A stretch of 5,984 nucleotides of DNA, from NCBI GenBank assembly GCA_022449325.1, contig JAKUSK010000040.1, forward strand, positions 1 to 5,984. Reading direction: 5' to 3'. Below the pieces are notes generated by a model that was not told where the DNA came from, made no database searches, and saw only the letters and a list, made by a program, of their open reading frames with translations. Both the position numbers and the translations under genes were made by a program. Source of the stretch: Nitrososphaerales archaeon. Lineage in GTDB: Archaea > Thermoproteota > Nitrososphaeria > Nitrososphaerales > UBA57. Positions 1 through 5,647 of the stretch are shown one piece after another (the stretch's first letter is position 1; the number at the start of each line of letters is the position of its first letter).

Positions 1-573
1 AACACAAAGGTGTGTAAGCTGTTTGGCAACTTCTCCAGTCTTTGGGTCATTAAATGTGTATTTACAACCAAAGTCTGTTTGTACTAAGTAACCATCACTG
101 AAATACATACCATGAGTATGTGCTGTATCAGAAGCGATTGGGAAATCTTTTCTTGCTTGATCCTGATCATATTCAGGATGTTCCCATTGCCAGACAACTT
201 CACCAGTTGCAGCATCATAGGCAAGAATGGATTTTCTGTTTAAGACGTTAAAAACAACACCGTCTACAACCAATTGAGGAGCTTGTGAACCTTCTGCGTC
301 ACCCCAACTACCTGCTCCAAACTGATTTGAAGAAGGAATAGGTGCAACCCATTTTAGTTCAATGTATTGTGCATTCTCCTTATTGATTTGAGTTTGAGGA
401 TTATGGTTTGTTCCAAATCTGTTATGATTAATGAACTCCCAATTTCTTTCCTCGCGGCTTAAATTGTTTTGTCCTTCAGCTGAACCTATAGGTGCAGCAA
501 ACATCATTGTGGATGCTACTAATAAATAACCTAATAGGACGGCAGCTAATGCTAACCAATTTCTATGGTTCAT
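1..573 (-). CDS. PQQ-dependent dehydrogenase-like beta-propeller, N-terminal part (3' end outside window)
   Basis: I translated 191 codons from the ATG at 573 down to the window edge with no stop. The protein starts MNHRNWLALAAVLLGYLLVA, a signal peptide or N-terminal anchor, so the enzyme should act outside the cytoplasmic membrane. It then shows features of the quinoprotein alcohol dehydrogenase family: the N-terminal signature NPQTQINKENAQYIELKW (about residues 59-76) and propeller docking motifs AYDAATGEVVW (118-128) and FNDPKTGEVAKQL (174-186). It is a paralog of the complete gene downstream on the same strand: both have a His-Thr-His at exactly residues 152-154 and a Cys pair around the same blade (C170/C190 here). 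The first 18 coding bases match in 16 positions between the two genes. The catalytic region lies beyond the window, so substrate, metal and even PQQ use are inferred from the family. The start is the first ATG, follows a TATA box, and gives a well-formed signal peptide. Confidence 0.88.
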   Translation of the reverse strand, partial: MNHRNWLALAAVLLGYLLVASTMMFAAPIGSAEGQNNLSREERNWEFINHNRFGTNHNPQTQINKENAQYIELKWVAPIPSSNQFGAGSWGDAEGSQAPQLVVDGVVFNVLNRKSILAYDAATGEVVWQWEHPEYDQDQARKDFPIASDTAHTHGMYFSDGYLVQTDFGCKYTFNDPKTGEVAKQLTHLCV

Positions 574-598
574 TAACCGGTTATGAGTAATCAATTAC
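574..598 (-). promoter_or_regulatory. Leader of the first dehydrogenase with two small dyads
   Basis: Directly before the ATG lies the perfect 10-bp palindrome TAACCGGTTA (574-583). A few bases further upstream is the inverted repeat GTAAT-CA-ATTAC (587-598). With transcription predicted to begin near 606, both would lie in a leader of about 33 nt. No Shine-Dalgarno sequence is visible. The dyads could be operator half-sites covering the start region, or chance in AT-rich DNA. The complete paralog has no such leader. Confidence 0.3.
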
Positions 599-628
599 TA
601 TTTAAGAAATTTTATAGAATCAGACTTA

Positions 629-663
629 GTATATAAAAGAATCCAAAAGATTAACAGAAAATG
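629..663 (-). promoter_or_regulatory. TATA promoter with shared upstream motif, first dehydrogenase gene
   Basis: On the minus strand the order is CATTTTCTGTTAAT (663-650), 14 bp, then TATATAC (635-629) inside the longer TTTTATATAC. An archaeal start site about 25 bp past the TATA box would fall near 606, giving a leader of roughly 33 nt before the ATG at 573. The upstream motif recurs before the second dehydrogenase gene at nearly the same distance from its TATA box, which supports a real promoter. A second, weaker A/T element (about 611-618) is an alternative TATA box. Confidence 0.6.
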
Positions 664-706
664 AAACGTTTGTTTAGAGTCAATACTAAGGATTGGTTGT
701 TTGTTT

Positions 707-746
707 AAAAAAAGATTAGAGCTGCCTATTTCTAGGCAGCGTCTAA
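707..746 (-). terminator. Hairpin plus T-run terminator of the complete dehydrogenase gene
   Basis: Positions 721-740 form a perfect 8-bp stem (GCTGCCTA / TAGGCAGC) with a four-base loop. Read on the minus strand the loop is GAAA, a stable GNRA-type tetraloop. The stem extends by TTAGA/TCTAA (716-720 with 742-746) across a single bulged base. Still on the minus strand, a run of seven T (713-707) follows. The hairpin begins 11 bases after the stop codon at 752-754. Orientation, distance and the T-run fit a terminator for that gene, insulating it from the paralog downstream. In archaea the T-run alone often suffices, so the hairpin may instead protect the mRNA 3' end. Confidence 0.72.
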
Positions 747-751
747 ATTAA

Positions 752-3052
752 CTATTTGGATGTTGATCTAGAGTAGATTACACCAGCTACTACTACTAAG
801 ACTACACCTAATCCAATTGCAACGTATGAAATTGGACTGATGACTTCCTCAGTCACAGTAACTTCTGTTTCTACTTCTTTGATGACTTCAACAGGTACTT
901 CCTTTTCAACAACTACCTCGACCTCGACTTCTTTCTCGACAATCTTTTCGACTTCGACTTCTCGTTCGACGACTACTTCGACCTCTTGAATTATAGTCTC
1001 TGGACCTTCTGGTAATACGTCAGGATTACCGAATGCAGCTAGTGAACCTGGGAGTGCTGTACTTGAGAATAGGAATCCTCCACCACCACCAATGAATAGT
1101 AATACTTTGTAGTTACCATCACTGTCTGCACCAATTGTTGGCATTACACTGACTGGAATTCCGAACAATTTCTTGTTAAGAATTTCACCTGTATCTGCAT
1201 CTAACATGTACATGTTTCCATCACTAGCATATGCATATACTACGCCGCCACTTACCATGACACCGCCTCTATATGAAACGCCTTCAATGTATGTACCCCA
1301 GACTTCTTCTCCAGTTCTCCAATCGAATGCATGAATTGTTGAATTCTTTGGTTCGATTTGTTGAATAGTACTACCTTGGTTACCAAAGTCTACTACTGGT
1401 TTGATCTGGAATTGTCTTGGTGAGTTCTGTACACCCATGTAGATGTGTTTGTCGTCAATTGCCATATCTGATTCGATATGAGCCCATGCGTTTGGACCTT
1501 GAGCAATACCAGTACAATCAGCACCGTCATGTAGGTTAGCTGCACAATCTGGAGAATTCTGGTTCATCCAGTCTTTGTTCATGTGTTCAAATGTCATATC
1601 ACAACATGCGTCTGGACCGACAACCTGTTTACCTCCATTACCTTGTTCACCAAGGCTTGAGTCACCACCATAGTTCCAACCTTGCATGTTACGAGCAATG
1701 CTTGGTGGATCAATTATCCATAATGGTTCACCTGTGGCTGAATCAAGTCCGTAAACGATACCGTTCTTACATGATTTGATGTATACTTCGGTTCCGTCAG
1801 GCATGTCTCTCAATGCACCACCCCATGAACAGTCCATGTCCCACAAATCGTGTGGTAAAGCTGAGAAGCCCCAAGCGAGTTCGCCTGTTCGTGCGTCTAC
1901 AGCAATTAATGCACTACCAAAGAGGTTTGGTCCGAATCGGAGAGTTCCGTTAGGATATGGTCCTACGTCACCTGTTCCCATGTATACTAAGCCAGTCTTC
2001 TCACTGTAAGGCATGTTGCCCCAAACTACTGAGAATGCACTAGCAGTGTGGACTTCGCCAAAATGAGGAGTTCCTGGTTTCATGTTAATCCAGTCGTTAT
2101 TTACTGCTTCTTCAGGAACGTCTCTACAGTTAACTGCGAGATGTGAGCCACCGGAGTCAATATACTTTGGATATTCAAAGTACCATACTTGACCATTTGT
2201 TCTATCACATTGGTCTTGTGCCCATGTTGGTTGACTTCCGTCACCAGGAGGCATTAACCAGTTACGATAAACTTCTGTTGGAGAAGCAGGGTTACTAATG
2301 TCAATTCCAATTAAACTAGAACGTCCACCACGTCCACTTGCACCGAATGATGGCCATACTACTATGTCATCAATGATTTGTGGAGGATGGTTTTGAATTC
2401 CACTCATATATCCTTTACTCTTGAATGTACCCATTGCGCCTAATGGATTGCCCATTTCAGCTTGTGTACCACAAAGAATTTCAGGAGTTAATTGCCAGGC
2501 CAATGTTCCATCTTCTGCATTTAATGCTTTCAACCAACATGGTGCAGAGCTCAAGATAAGCTCGTTACGGTCGGCATAATAATTAATTGCATGAGTATGT
2601 CCATATTGTCCTTGCATGTATGGAAATTCTGCAAGCCATGCGTCAAAGTCTTGTAGTGTAGGGATAATATCACTATACCAAACTTGTTCGCCTGTCTTTG
2701 CGTCAACTGCGACAACATCTTGTTTATTCTTAGCGACATAAACAATGCCGTCAACAACTATAGGGGGAGCAGAAGCGCCTTCTTGTACAGAGTTAGGGAA
2801 AGTGTGGTCAACATCTGATTGGAATGGATAGAGCCATTTCATTTCTAGATATGCAACAGTTTCCTTGTTGATCTGTGTTTGAGGACTAAAACTTCCACCG
2901 TCTGAGTCAAAGTTGATCCATTCCCAATTTCCTGGACCAACCGCCTCAACGTTAGGGACTGCTGTTTCAGTATTATCTGAAAGAGAGGCCCAAGTTGAAG
3001 TTAGTAACAGCATAGCTGCTACTATAGATATAAGCCAATACCTATGGTTCAT
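752..3052 (-). CDS. Secreted, membrane-anchored PQQ-dependent dehydrogenase-like protein (766 aa)
   Basis: This is a quinoprotein alcohol dehydrogenase-type beta-propeller, predicted to oxidise an alcohol, aldehyde or sugar outside the cell and pass electrons to the respiratory chain. The order is: signal peptide (1-22, MNHRYWL start); family N-terminal signature SPQTQINKETVAYLEMKW (56-73); docking motifs VAVDAKTGEQVW (114-125), KALNAEDGTLAW (175-186), IAVDARTGELAW (383-394), YGLDSATGEPLW (434-445), HAFDWRTGEEVW (574-585) and YMLDADTGEIL (615-625). The hallmark GTG-D-VGPYPN (359-368) leads to PHDLWDMD (400-407), with D405 as catalytic base candidate and D407 in the lanthanide-type position. 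KNG (429-431) matches the family's PQQ-contacting Lys/Arg. Ten Cys residues include a loop C483, C484, C503, C513. A Val/Glu-rich stalk (687-735) and one membrane helix (about 741-760) anchor it. The start is the first ATG, some 25 bp from a TATA box, so the mRNA is probably leaderless. The metal site is unusual (see findings). The substrate is unknown, and no cytochrome or PQQ synthesis gene is present in the window. Confidence 0.93.
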   Translation of the reverse strand: MNHRYWLISIVAAMLLLTSTWASLSDNTETAVPNVEAVGPGNWEWINFDSDGGSFSPQTQINKETVAYLEMKWLYPFQSDVDHTFPNSVQEGASAPPIVVDGIVYVAKNKQDVVAVDAKTGEQVWYSDIIPTLQDFDAWLAEFPYMQGQYGHTHAINYYADRNELILSSAPCWLKALNAEDGTLAWQLTPEILCGTQAEMGNPLGAMGTFKSKGYMSGIQNHPPQIIDDIVVWPSFGASGRGGRSSLIGIDISNPASPTEVYRNWLMPPGDGSQPTWAQDQCDRTNGQVWYFEYPKYIDSGGSHLAVNCRDVPEEAVNNDWINMKPGTPHFGEVHTASAFSVVWGNMPYSEKTGLVYMGTGDVGPYPNGTLRFGPNLFGSALIAVDARTGELAWGFSALPHDLWDMDCSWGGALRDMPDGTEVYIKSCKNGIVYGLDSATGEPLWIIDPPSIARNMQGWNYGGDSSLGEQGNGGKQVVGPDACCDMTFEHMNKDWMNQNSPDCAANLHDGADCTGIAQGPNAWAHIESDMAIDDKHIYMGVQNSPRQFQIKPVVDFGNQGSTIQQIEPKNSTIHAFDWRTGEEVWGTYIEGVSYRGGVMVSGGVVYAYASDGNMYMLDADTGEILNKKLFGIPVSVMPTIGADSDGNYKVLLFIGGGGGFLFSSTALPGSLAAFGNPDVLPEGPETIIQEVEVVVEREVEVEKIVEKEVEVEVVVEKEVPVEVIKEVETEVTVTEEVISPISYVAIGLGVVLVVVAGVIYSRSTSK
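848..994 (-). repeat. Low-complexity Val/Glu stalk-coding repeat inside the dehydrogenase gene
   Basis: This stretch encodes residues 687-735, built from degenerate units such as VEKEVEVE, EKIVEKEV and VVEKEVPVEV that alternate Val with Glu and some Lys. At DNA level it contains seven TCGA tetramers between 918 and 981. The product should be an extended or coiled, highly acidic spacer between the propeller and the membrane helix. Val/Glu/Lys spacers before a C-terminal anchor are a recurring design in archaeal surface proteins. Repeat number may vary between strains by slippage or unequal recombination. Confidence 0.8.
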
Positions 3053-3073
3053 GCGTAAATCACTGTCAACATT

Positions 3074-3107
3074 GTATATAATATTTGATGAAAATTAACA
3101 GAAGATG
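3074..3107 (-). promoter_or_regulatory. TATA promoter with shared upstream motif, complete dehydrogenase gene
   Basis: On the minus strand CATCTTCTGTTAAT (3107-3094) is followed after 13 bp by TATATAC (3080-3074), within ATTATATAC. About 25 bp further lies the ATG itself (3052), so the transcript should be leaderless or nearly so. This agrees with the lack of a Shine-Dalgarno sequence. The upstream motif and its spacing match the promoter of the truncated paralog. Confidence 0.65.
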
Positions 3108-3144
3108 TTAGCAAATGTAAACACGGGTAAGCGTGGTTTTTCCT

Positions 3145-3174
3145 AATAATATTCTTGACAAGAATAATATTATT
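3145..3174. repeat. Dyad symmetry in the divergent promoter region
   Basis: TATTCTTG-A-CAAGAATA (3150-3166) is a perfect 17-base inverted repeat around a central A. In an alternative register the arms AATAATATT (3145-3153) and AATATTATT (3166-3174) pair over nine bases around the CTTG/CAAG core. No gene ends here, since the flanking genes diverge, so a terminator is unlikely. A binding site for a dimeric regulator between the two promoters is the simplest reading. It lies upstream of both TATA boxes. Confidence 0.5.
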
Positions 3175-3223
3175 TATGATAATAAAAAATGATTTTAATA
3201 AAAATTCATCAAATTTATTAATA

Positions 3224-3257
3224 TTTTTAATATATTACCGGAACAATATCTATATTA
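3224..3257 (+). promoter_or_regulatory. Probable promoter of the tRNA-binding protein gene
   Basis: Two A/T elements precede this gene. TTTTTAATATATTA (3224-3237) would place the start of transcription near 3257, leaving a leader of about 23 nt. TCTATATTAA (about 3249-3258) would give a leaderless message. No clear Shine-Dalgarno sequence lies before the ATG at 3280. The surrounding DNA is so A/T-rich that the exact box cannot be fixed from sequence alone. Confidence 0.35.
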
Positions 3258-3279
3258 AGATTATGAGATTAAAATTGTC

Positions 3280-3606
3280 ATGGAAATAATAAATTTTGAT
3301 GATTTTTCAAAATTAAATTTACGAGTTGGAAAAATTATTAGTGCAGAAGAAGTTGAAGGTTCAAATAAATTAATAAAAATGAAAGTTGACATCGGTGATG
3401 AAGAAAGACAGATTGTTGCAGGAATATCTAAATATTATTCTCAGGATGAATTAACCAATAAAACAGTAATAGTATTGATCAACTTAGAACCAAGAAAGAT
3501 ATTCGGAATTGAATCACAAGGAATGTTGTTGGCGTCAATTGACGGCGACGAAGTTTCTTTATTACAAACAGATAAGGAAATGATTCCTGGTTCTGAAATA
3601 GGATAA
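3280..3606 (+). CDS. metG: Methionyl-tRNA synthetase beta-subunit / free-standing tRNA-binding domain protein (108 aa)
   Basis: This is a single OB-fold tRNA-binding domain of the type found at the C-terminus of bacterial MetRS and as a separate small protein in many archaea. It binds the tRNA outer corner without sequence specificity and helps the catalytic MetRS subunit. Visible family motifs are DFSKLNLRVGKI (8-19), the SNKLIKMKVDIGDEERQIVAGI block (28-49) and NLEPRKIFGIESQGMLLAS (68-86), ending PGSEIG. The length is normal for the free-standing form. The start is fixed by an in-frame stop at 3256 with no other plausible start codon between. CsaA, a related chaperone-like family, is less likely because the NLEPRK..G..SQGMLLA block is the MetRS-beta form. 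The catalytic MetRS gene is not in the window. The symbol refers to the beta domain only. The gene looks clearly more AT-rich than the dehydrogenase genes beside it. Confidence 0.9.
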   Translation: MEIINFDDFSKLNLRVGKIISAEEVEGSNKLIKMKVDIGDEERQIVAGISKYYSQDELTNKTVIVLINLEPRKIFGIESQGMLLASIDGDEVSLLQTDKEMIPGSEIG

Positions 3607-3612
3607 TTATCC
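3601..3612. repeat. Palindromic stop-to-stop junction of convergent genes
   Basis: GGATAATTATCC is a perfect 12-bp palindrome. It holds the last Gly codon and TAA stop of the plus-strand tRNA-binding gene (3601-3606) and, on the other strand, the last Gly codon and TAA stop of the convergent surface-protein gene (3612-3607). There is no intergenic base. Each gene's transcription must therefore end inside the other's coding region, or the transcripts overlap at their 3' ends. No separate hairpin-plus-T-run terminator was seen here. Confidence 0.75.
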
Positions 3613-5646
3613 TTTGAAATATTTCGACAGTATTCTAATTGAAAAGAATGCAATAAATATTGATTCAATAATAATTACAATTGTAAGAATTTGATCTTCC
3701 AATAGCAAAGTTTGAATAGTAAATTGTATTAAACCAGAACTGCTAATAGTCATATCACGTTCTGATTTAATTTCGTCATTTACAACGTGAGAAATTTTAT
3801 AATCGCCATCTGGAAGTTTCAGTCTTGGAATTTCCAATAAGTCAGATGTAAATTCTTCGTCTCCTTTCTCAACAATAATCTGACCATCAATATAGGGTTG
3901 ATTAAACTCATCAAGAACAGATATATCAATAGTATTGACGTCAAGTATGATTAACAAGTCATTTGGAAAACCTAATTTGTTAGAATATGTCTTAGATCTA
4001 TCGGAATTATCAAGAATATTAAAACTATCCAGATTGAAATTGAATATTGCCAAACTGGAGATTGAGAAAGTATCAGACTTGCTATTGCCCAAAATATAGG
4101 TTTTTCCATCCGAATAACTTGTAGTGAAATCACCGTCGATTTCAATTTGATAATTAGTAATAGGTCCTATATTGTCAGAAATAGAAAGTACCGCAACAGG
4201 AATATCAATTACTTGAGAGCTAATGAAAGTCGTAACGCCGTTAGATTTACCCGCGATGAATAATTCAGGAGTTTTAGGCATATATTCGGCAAGATTAAGG
4301 CGTAAATCTTCTTCGGAATCTAAAGAGTATGCTACAAGATTATAGTCACTTGAAGGAGCGACATAAACTGGGAGATATGTATCAAGAGTTCCTATTCCTG
4401 CAAAGTCGGAATGCACATGGAAGAAATGCAAGCCATACTGTAATGGGGAATCTCCATTTTCGGACTCGCCAATCTCAGGAATTGTGATTTCAAAATATCC
4501 TGTTTGAGTGTCAGGAAGGGTAAGAGTTGTGGAGGCGATAGTGCCGTTTTTCTCAATGCTGAGGCTGAGGTCTTCGATTTGCGAATAGATTTTAAGTTTT
4601 CTAGTGGTTTCTAGTACGAAATCAATACTTTCGCCTGAAGGATCAAAGTCTTGGATAGTATTATTGTATCGAATTATGAATTCAGATCCAGGAGAAATTA
4701 CACTCGGATATTCAATAGTGCCAAAAGAACCAGTTAAAAGACGGTATCCATCAGCAGGTTCAAGTAATGCCAGTTCGAGGTTCCCTGTCTTTTCGATATG
4801 TAAATTGTTATTTTCTAATGCGAAATTAGGAATGAAAGAAGACGGAGAATCTTCGCCGACGATAATAAGAAATGCTCTTTGAAAATAGGATTCAACACCA
4901 GTAGGTCTTGCTTCTGGGCGTTGTTGTTCGTCACGAGGAACTCTTTCACACTGTAGGATTTCGAATTGGGCATCCAGAGTAGGAAGAACATCAAGATCTA
5001 GAGCATTGTCATTATTCAGACGTATAAGCAATCTCTGAATAGTTTGATTTGAAAATCCTCCAGGTTGATTTCGTAAATCAGAAATCTCTTGATTTCTAGT
5101 TTGAATATCTTTACGCAAGTCTTCAATACGATTTTGAAGGCTTAAACAGTTAGCGACGTTATCGACGTTCTCTCTTGCATTAAGACCTGCAAAAATTGGA
5201 TTGTCGGCAGGAAAACCTGCTCGTTCTAATTCTTCAGCAGTAACCTCAAGCATTGTTAATTCAATAAACAGTGTTTCCCCAGTTTCAGGTCTAGGTAATT
5301 CTAATTGATTTATTCGACGGCCAGGAACGATCCCACGAAACAGTAGATCTCCATCGGGTTCTCCCATAGTAACAATTATTTGTTGTTCGGTAATAATGAA
5401 CAGATCCTCTGTAGGACCAACAACAATAGTACTTCCAGACGCAGGAATAGAAAGACTTTCTTCATCAAAACCAAGATGAGCGAAATCAGGCATGGTATTT
5501 GTTAATTCAGAGGGTTCAAACGGCAAATCACAAAGATCTGCAGCTGCAGATGCAGGACATTCTCTATCATCAACCTGAGATAGTGAAAGAGGAAGGAATA
5601 AGACCGTAGAAATAAACAATAAAAATACAAGAATAGTGCTACGCAA
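3607..5646 (-). CDS. Large secreted, membrane-anchored surface protein of unknown function (about 679 aa)
   Basis: I do not recognise a family. Numbering from the TTG at 5664 (685 aa): signal peptide (about 7-30, ending SLSLSQ), an N-terminal beta-rich region with C36 and C45, a predicted short coiled coil (about 173-200, with LQNRIEDLRKDIQTRNQEI) bracketed by C173 and C239, and a long beta-rich, Ig-like region (about 260-570). A His cluster H413, H416, H418 (HFFHVH) lies within it. A compact module (about 580-640) with PDGDYKISHVV resembles carboxypeptidase-regulatory/prealbumin-like folds. A membrane helix (about 658-677) and the short basic tail SKYFKG follow, so the bulk faces outside. 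Neither possible start is ATG. TTG 5664 opens MWREIKLRST; TTG 5646, chosen here, opens MRSTILVFLL and has GGAGAGAG six bases upstream. The start lies one base after the upstream gene's stop, which points to translational coupling. A structural or binding role at the cell surface is inference. Confidence 0.85.
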   Translation of the reverse strand: MRSTILVFLLFISTVLFLPLSLSQVDDRECPASAAADLCDLPFEPSELTNTMPDFAHLGFDEESLSIPASGSTIVVGPTEDLFIITEQQIIVTMGEPDGDLLFRGIVPGRRINQLELPRPETGETLFIELTMLEVTAEELERAGFPADNPIFAGLNARENVDNVANCLSLQNRIEDLRKDIQTRNQEISDLRNQPGGFSNQTIQRLLIRLNNDNALDLDVLPTLDAQFEILQCERVPRDEQQRPEARPTGVESYFQRAFLIIVGEDSPSSFIPNFALENNNLHIEKTGNLELALLEPADGYRLLTGSFGTIEYPSVISPGSEFIIRYNNTIQDFDPSGESIDFVLETTRKLKIYSQIEDLSLSIEKNGTIASTTLTLPDTQTGYFEITIPEIGESENGDSPLQYGLHFFHVHSDFAGIGTLDTYLPVYVAPSSDYNLVAYSLDSEEDLRLNLAEYMPKTPELFIAGKSNGVTTFISSQVIDIPVAVLSISDNIGPITNYQIEIDGDFTTSYSDGKTYILGNSKSDTFSISSLAIFNFNLDSFNILDNSDRSKTYSNKLGFPNDLLIILDVNTIDISVLDEFNQPYIDGQIIVEKGDEEFTSDLLEIPRLKLPDGDYKISHVVNDEIKSERDMTISSSGLIQFTIQTLLLEDQILTIVIIIESIFIAFFSIRILSKYFKG

Positions 5647-5647
5647 T

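Noticed and set aside
918..981. TCGA-rich stretch considered as a CRISPR-like or regulatory repeat
   Set aside because: The period is irregular and the stretch is fully explained by Val/Glu codons of the stalk in frame; no spacers.
1601..1606. Vicinal Cys-Cys codons taken as the methanol dehydrogenase PQQ-adjacent disulfide
   Set aside because: In methanol dehydrogenase that pair is near residue 103, in an early blade; this one is at 483-484 after the catalytic Asp, so it is not the equivalent element.
1591..2009. Two short plus-strand open frames (62 and 77 codons) opposite the complete dehydrogenase
   Set aside because: They lie antisense to a strongly supported propeller gene, have no family features, and have no promoter or ribosome site.
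2551..2757. Minus-strand 68-codon frame inside the dehydrogenase gene in another frame
   Set aside because: Frame-shifted shadow of conserved propeller sequence; no start signal and no recognisable protein.
2913..3098. Plus-strand 61-codon frame over the dehydrogenase start and promoter
   Set aside because: Antisense to the signal peptide region and the TATA box; composition unlike a protein gene.
3122..3141. Small hairpin CACG/CGTG followed by five T on the plus strand
   Set aside because: Only a four-pair stem, and no plus-strand gene ends here; too weak to call a terminator or a small RNA.
3441..3668. Minus-strand 75-codon frame across the convergent junction
   Set aside because: Overlaps the antisense of the MetRS-beta motif block and the end of the surface-protein gene in another frame; no support.
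4604..4882. Plus-strand 92-codon frame opposite the surface-protein gene
   Set aside because: Mirror of a coding region in the other strand, without promoter, ribosome site or recognisable features.
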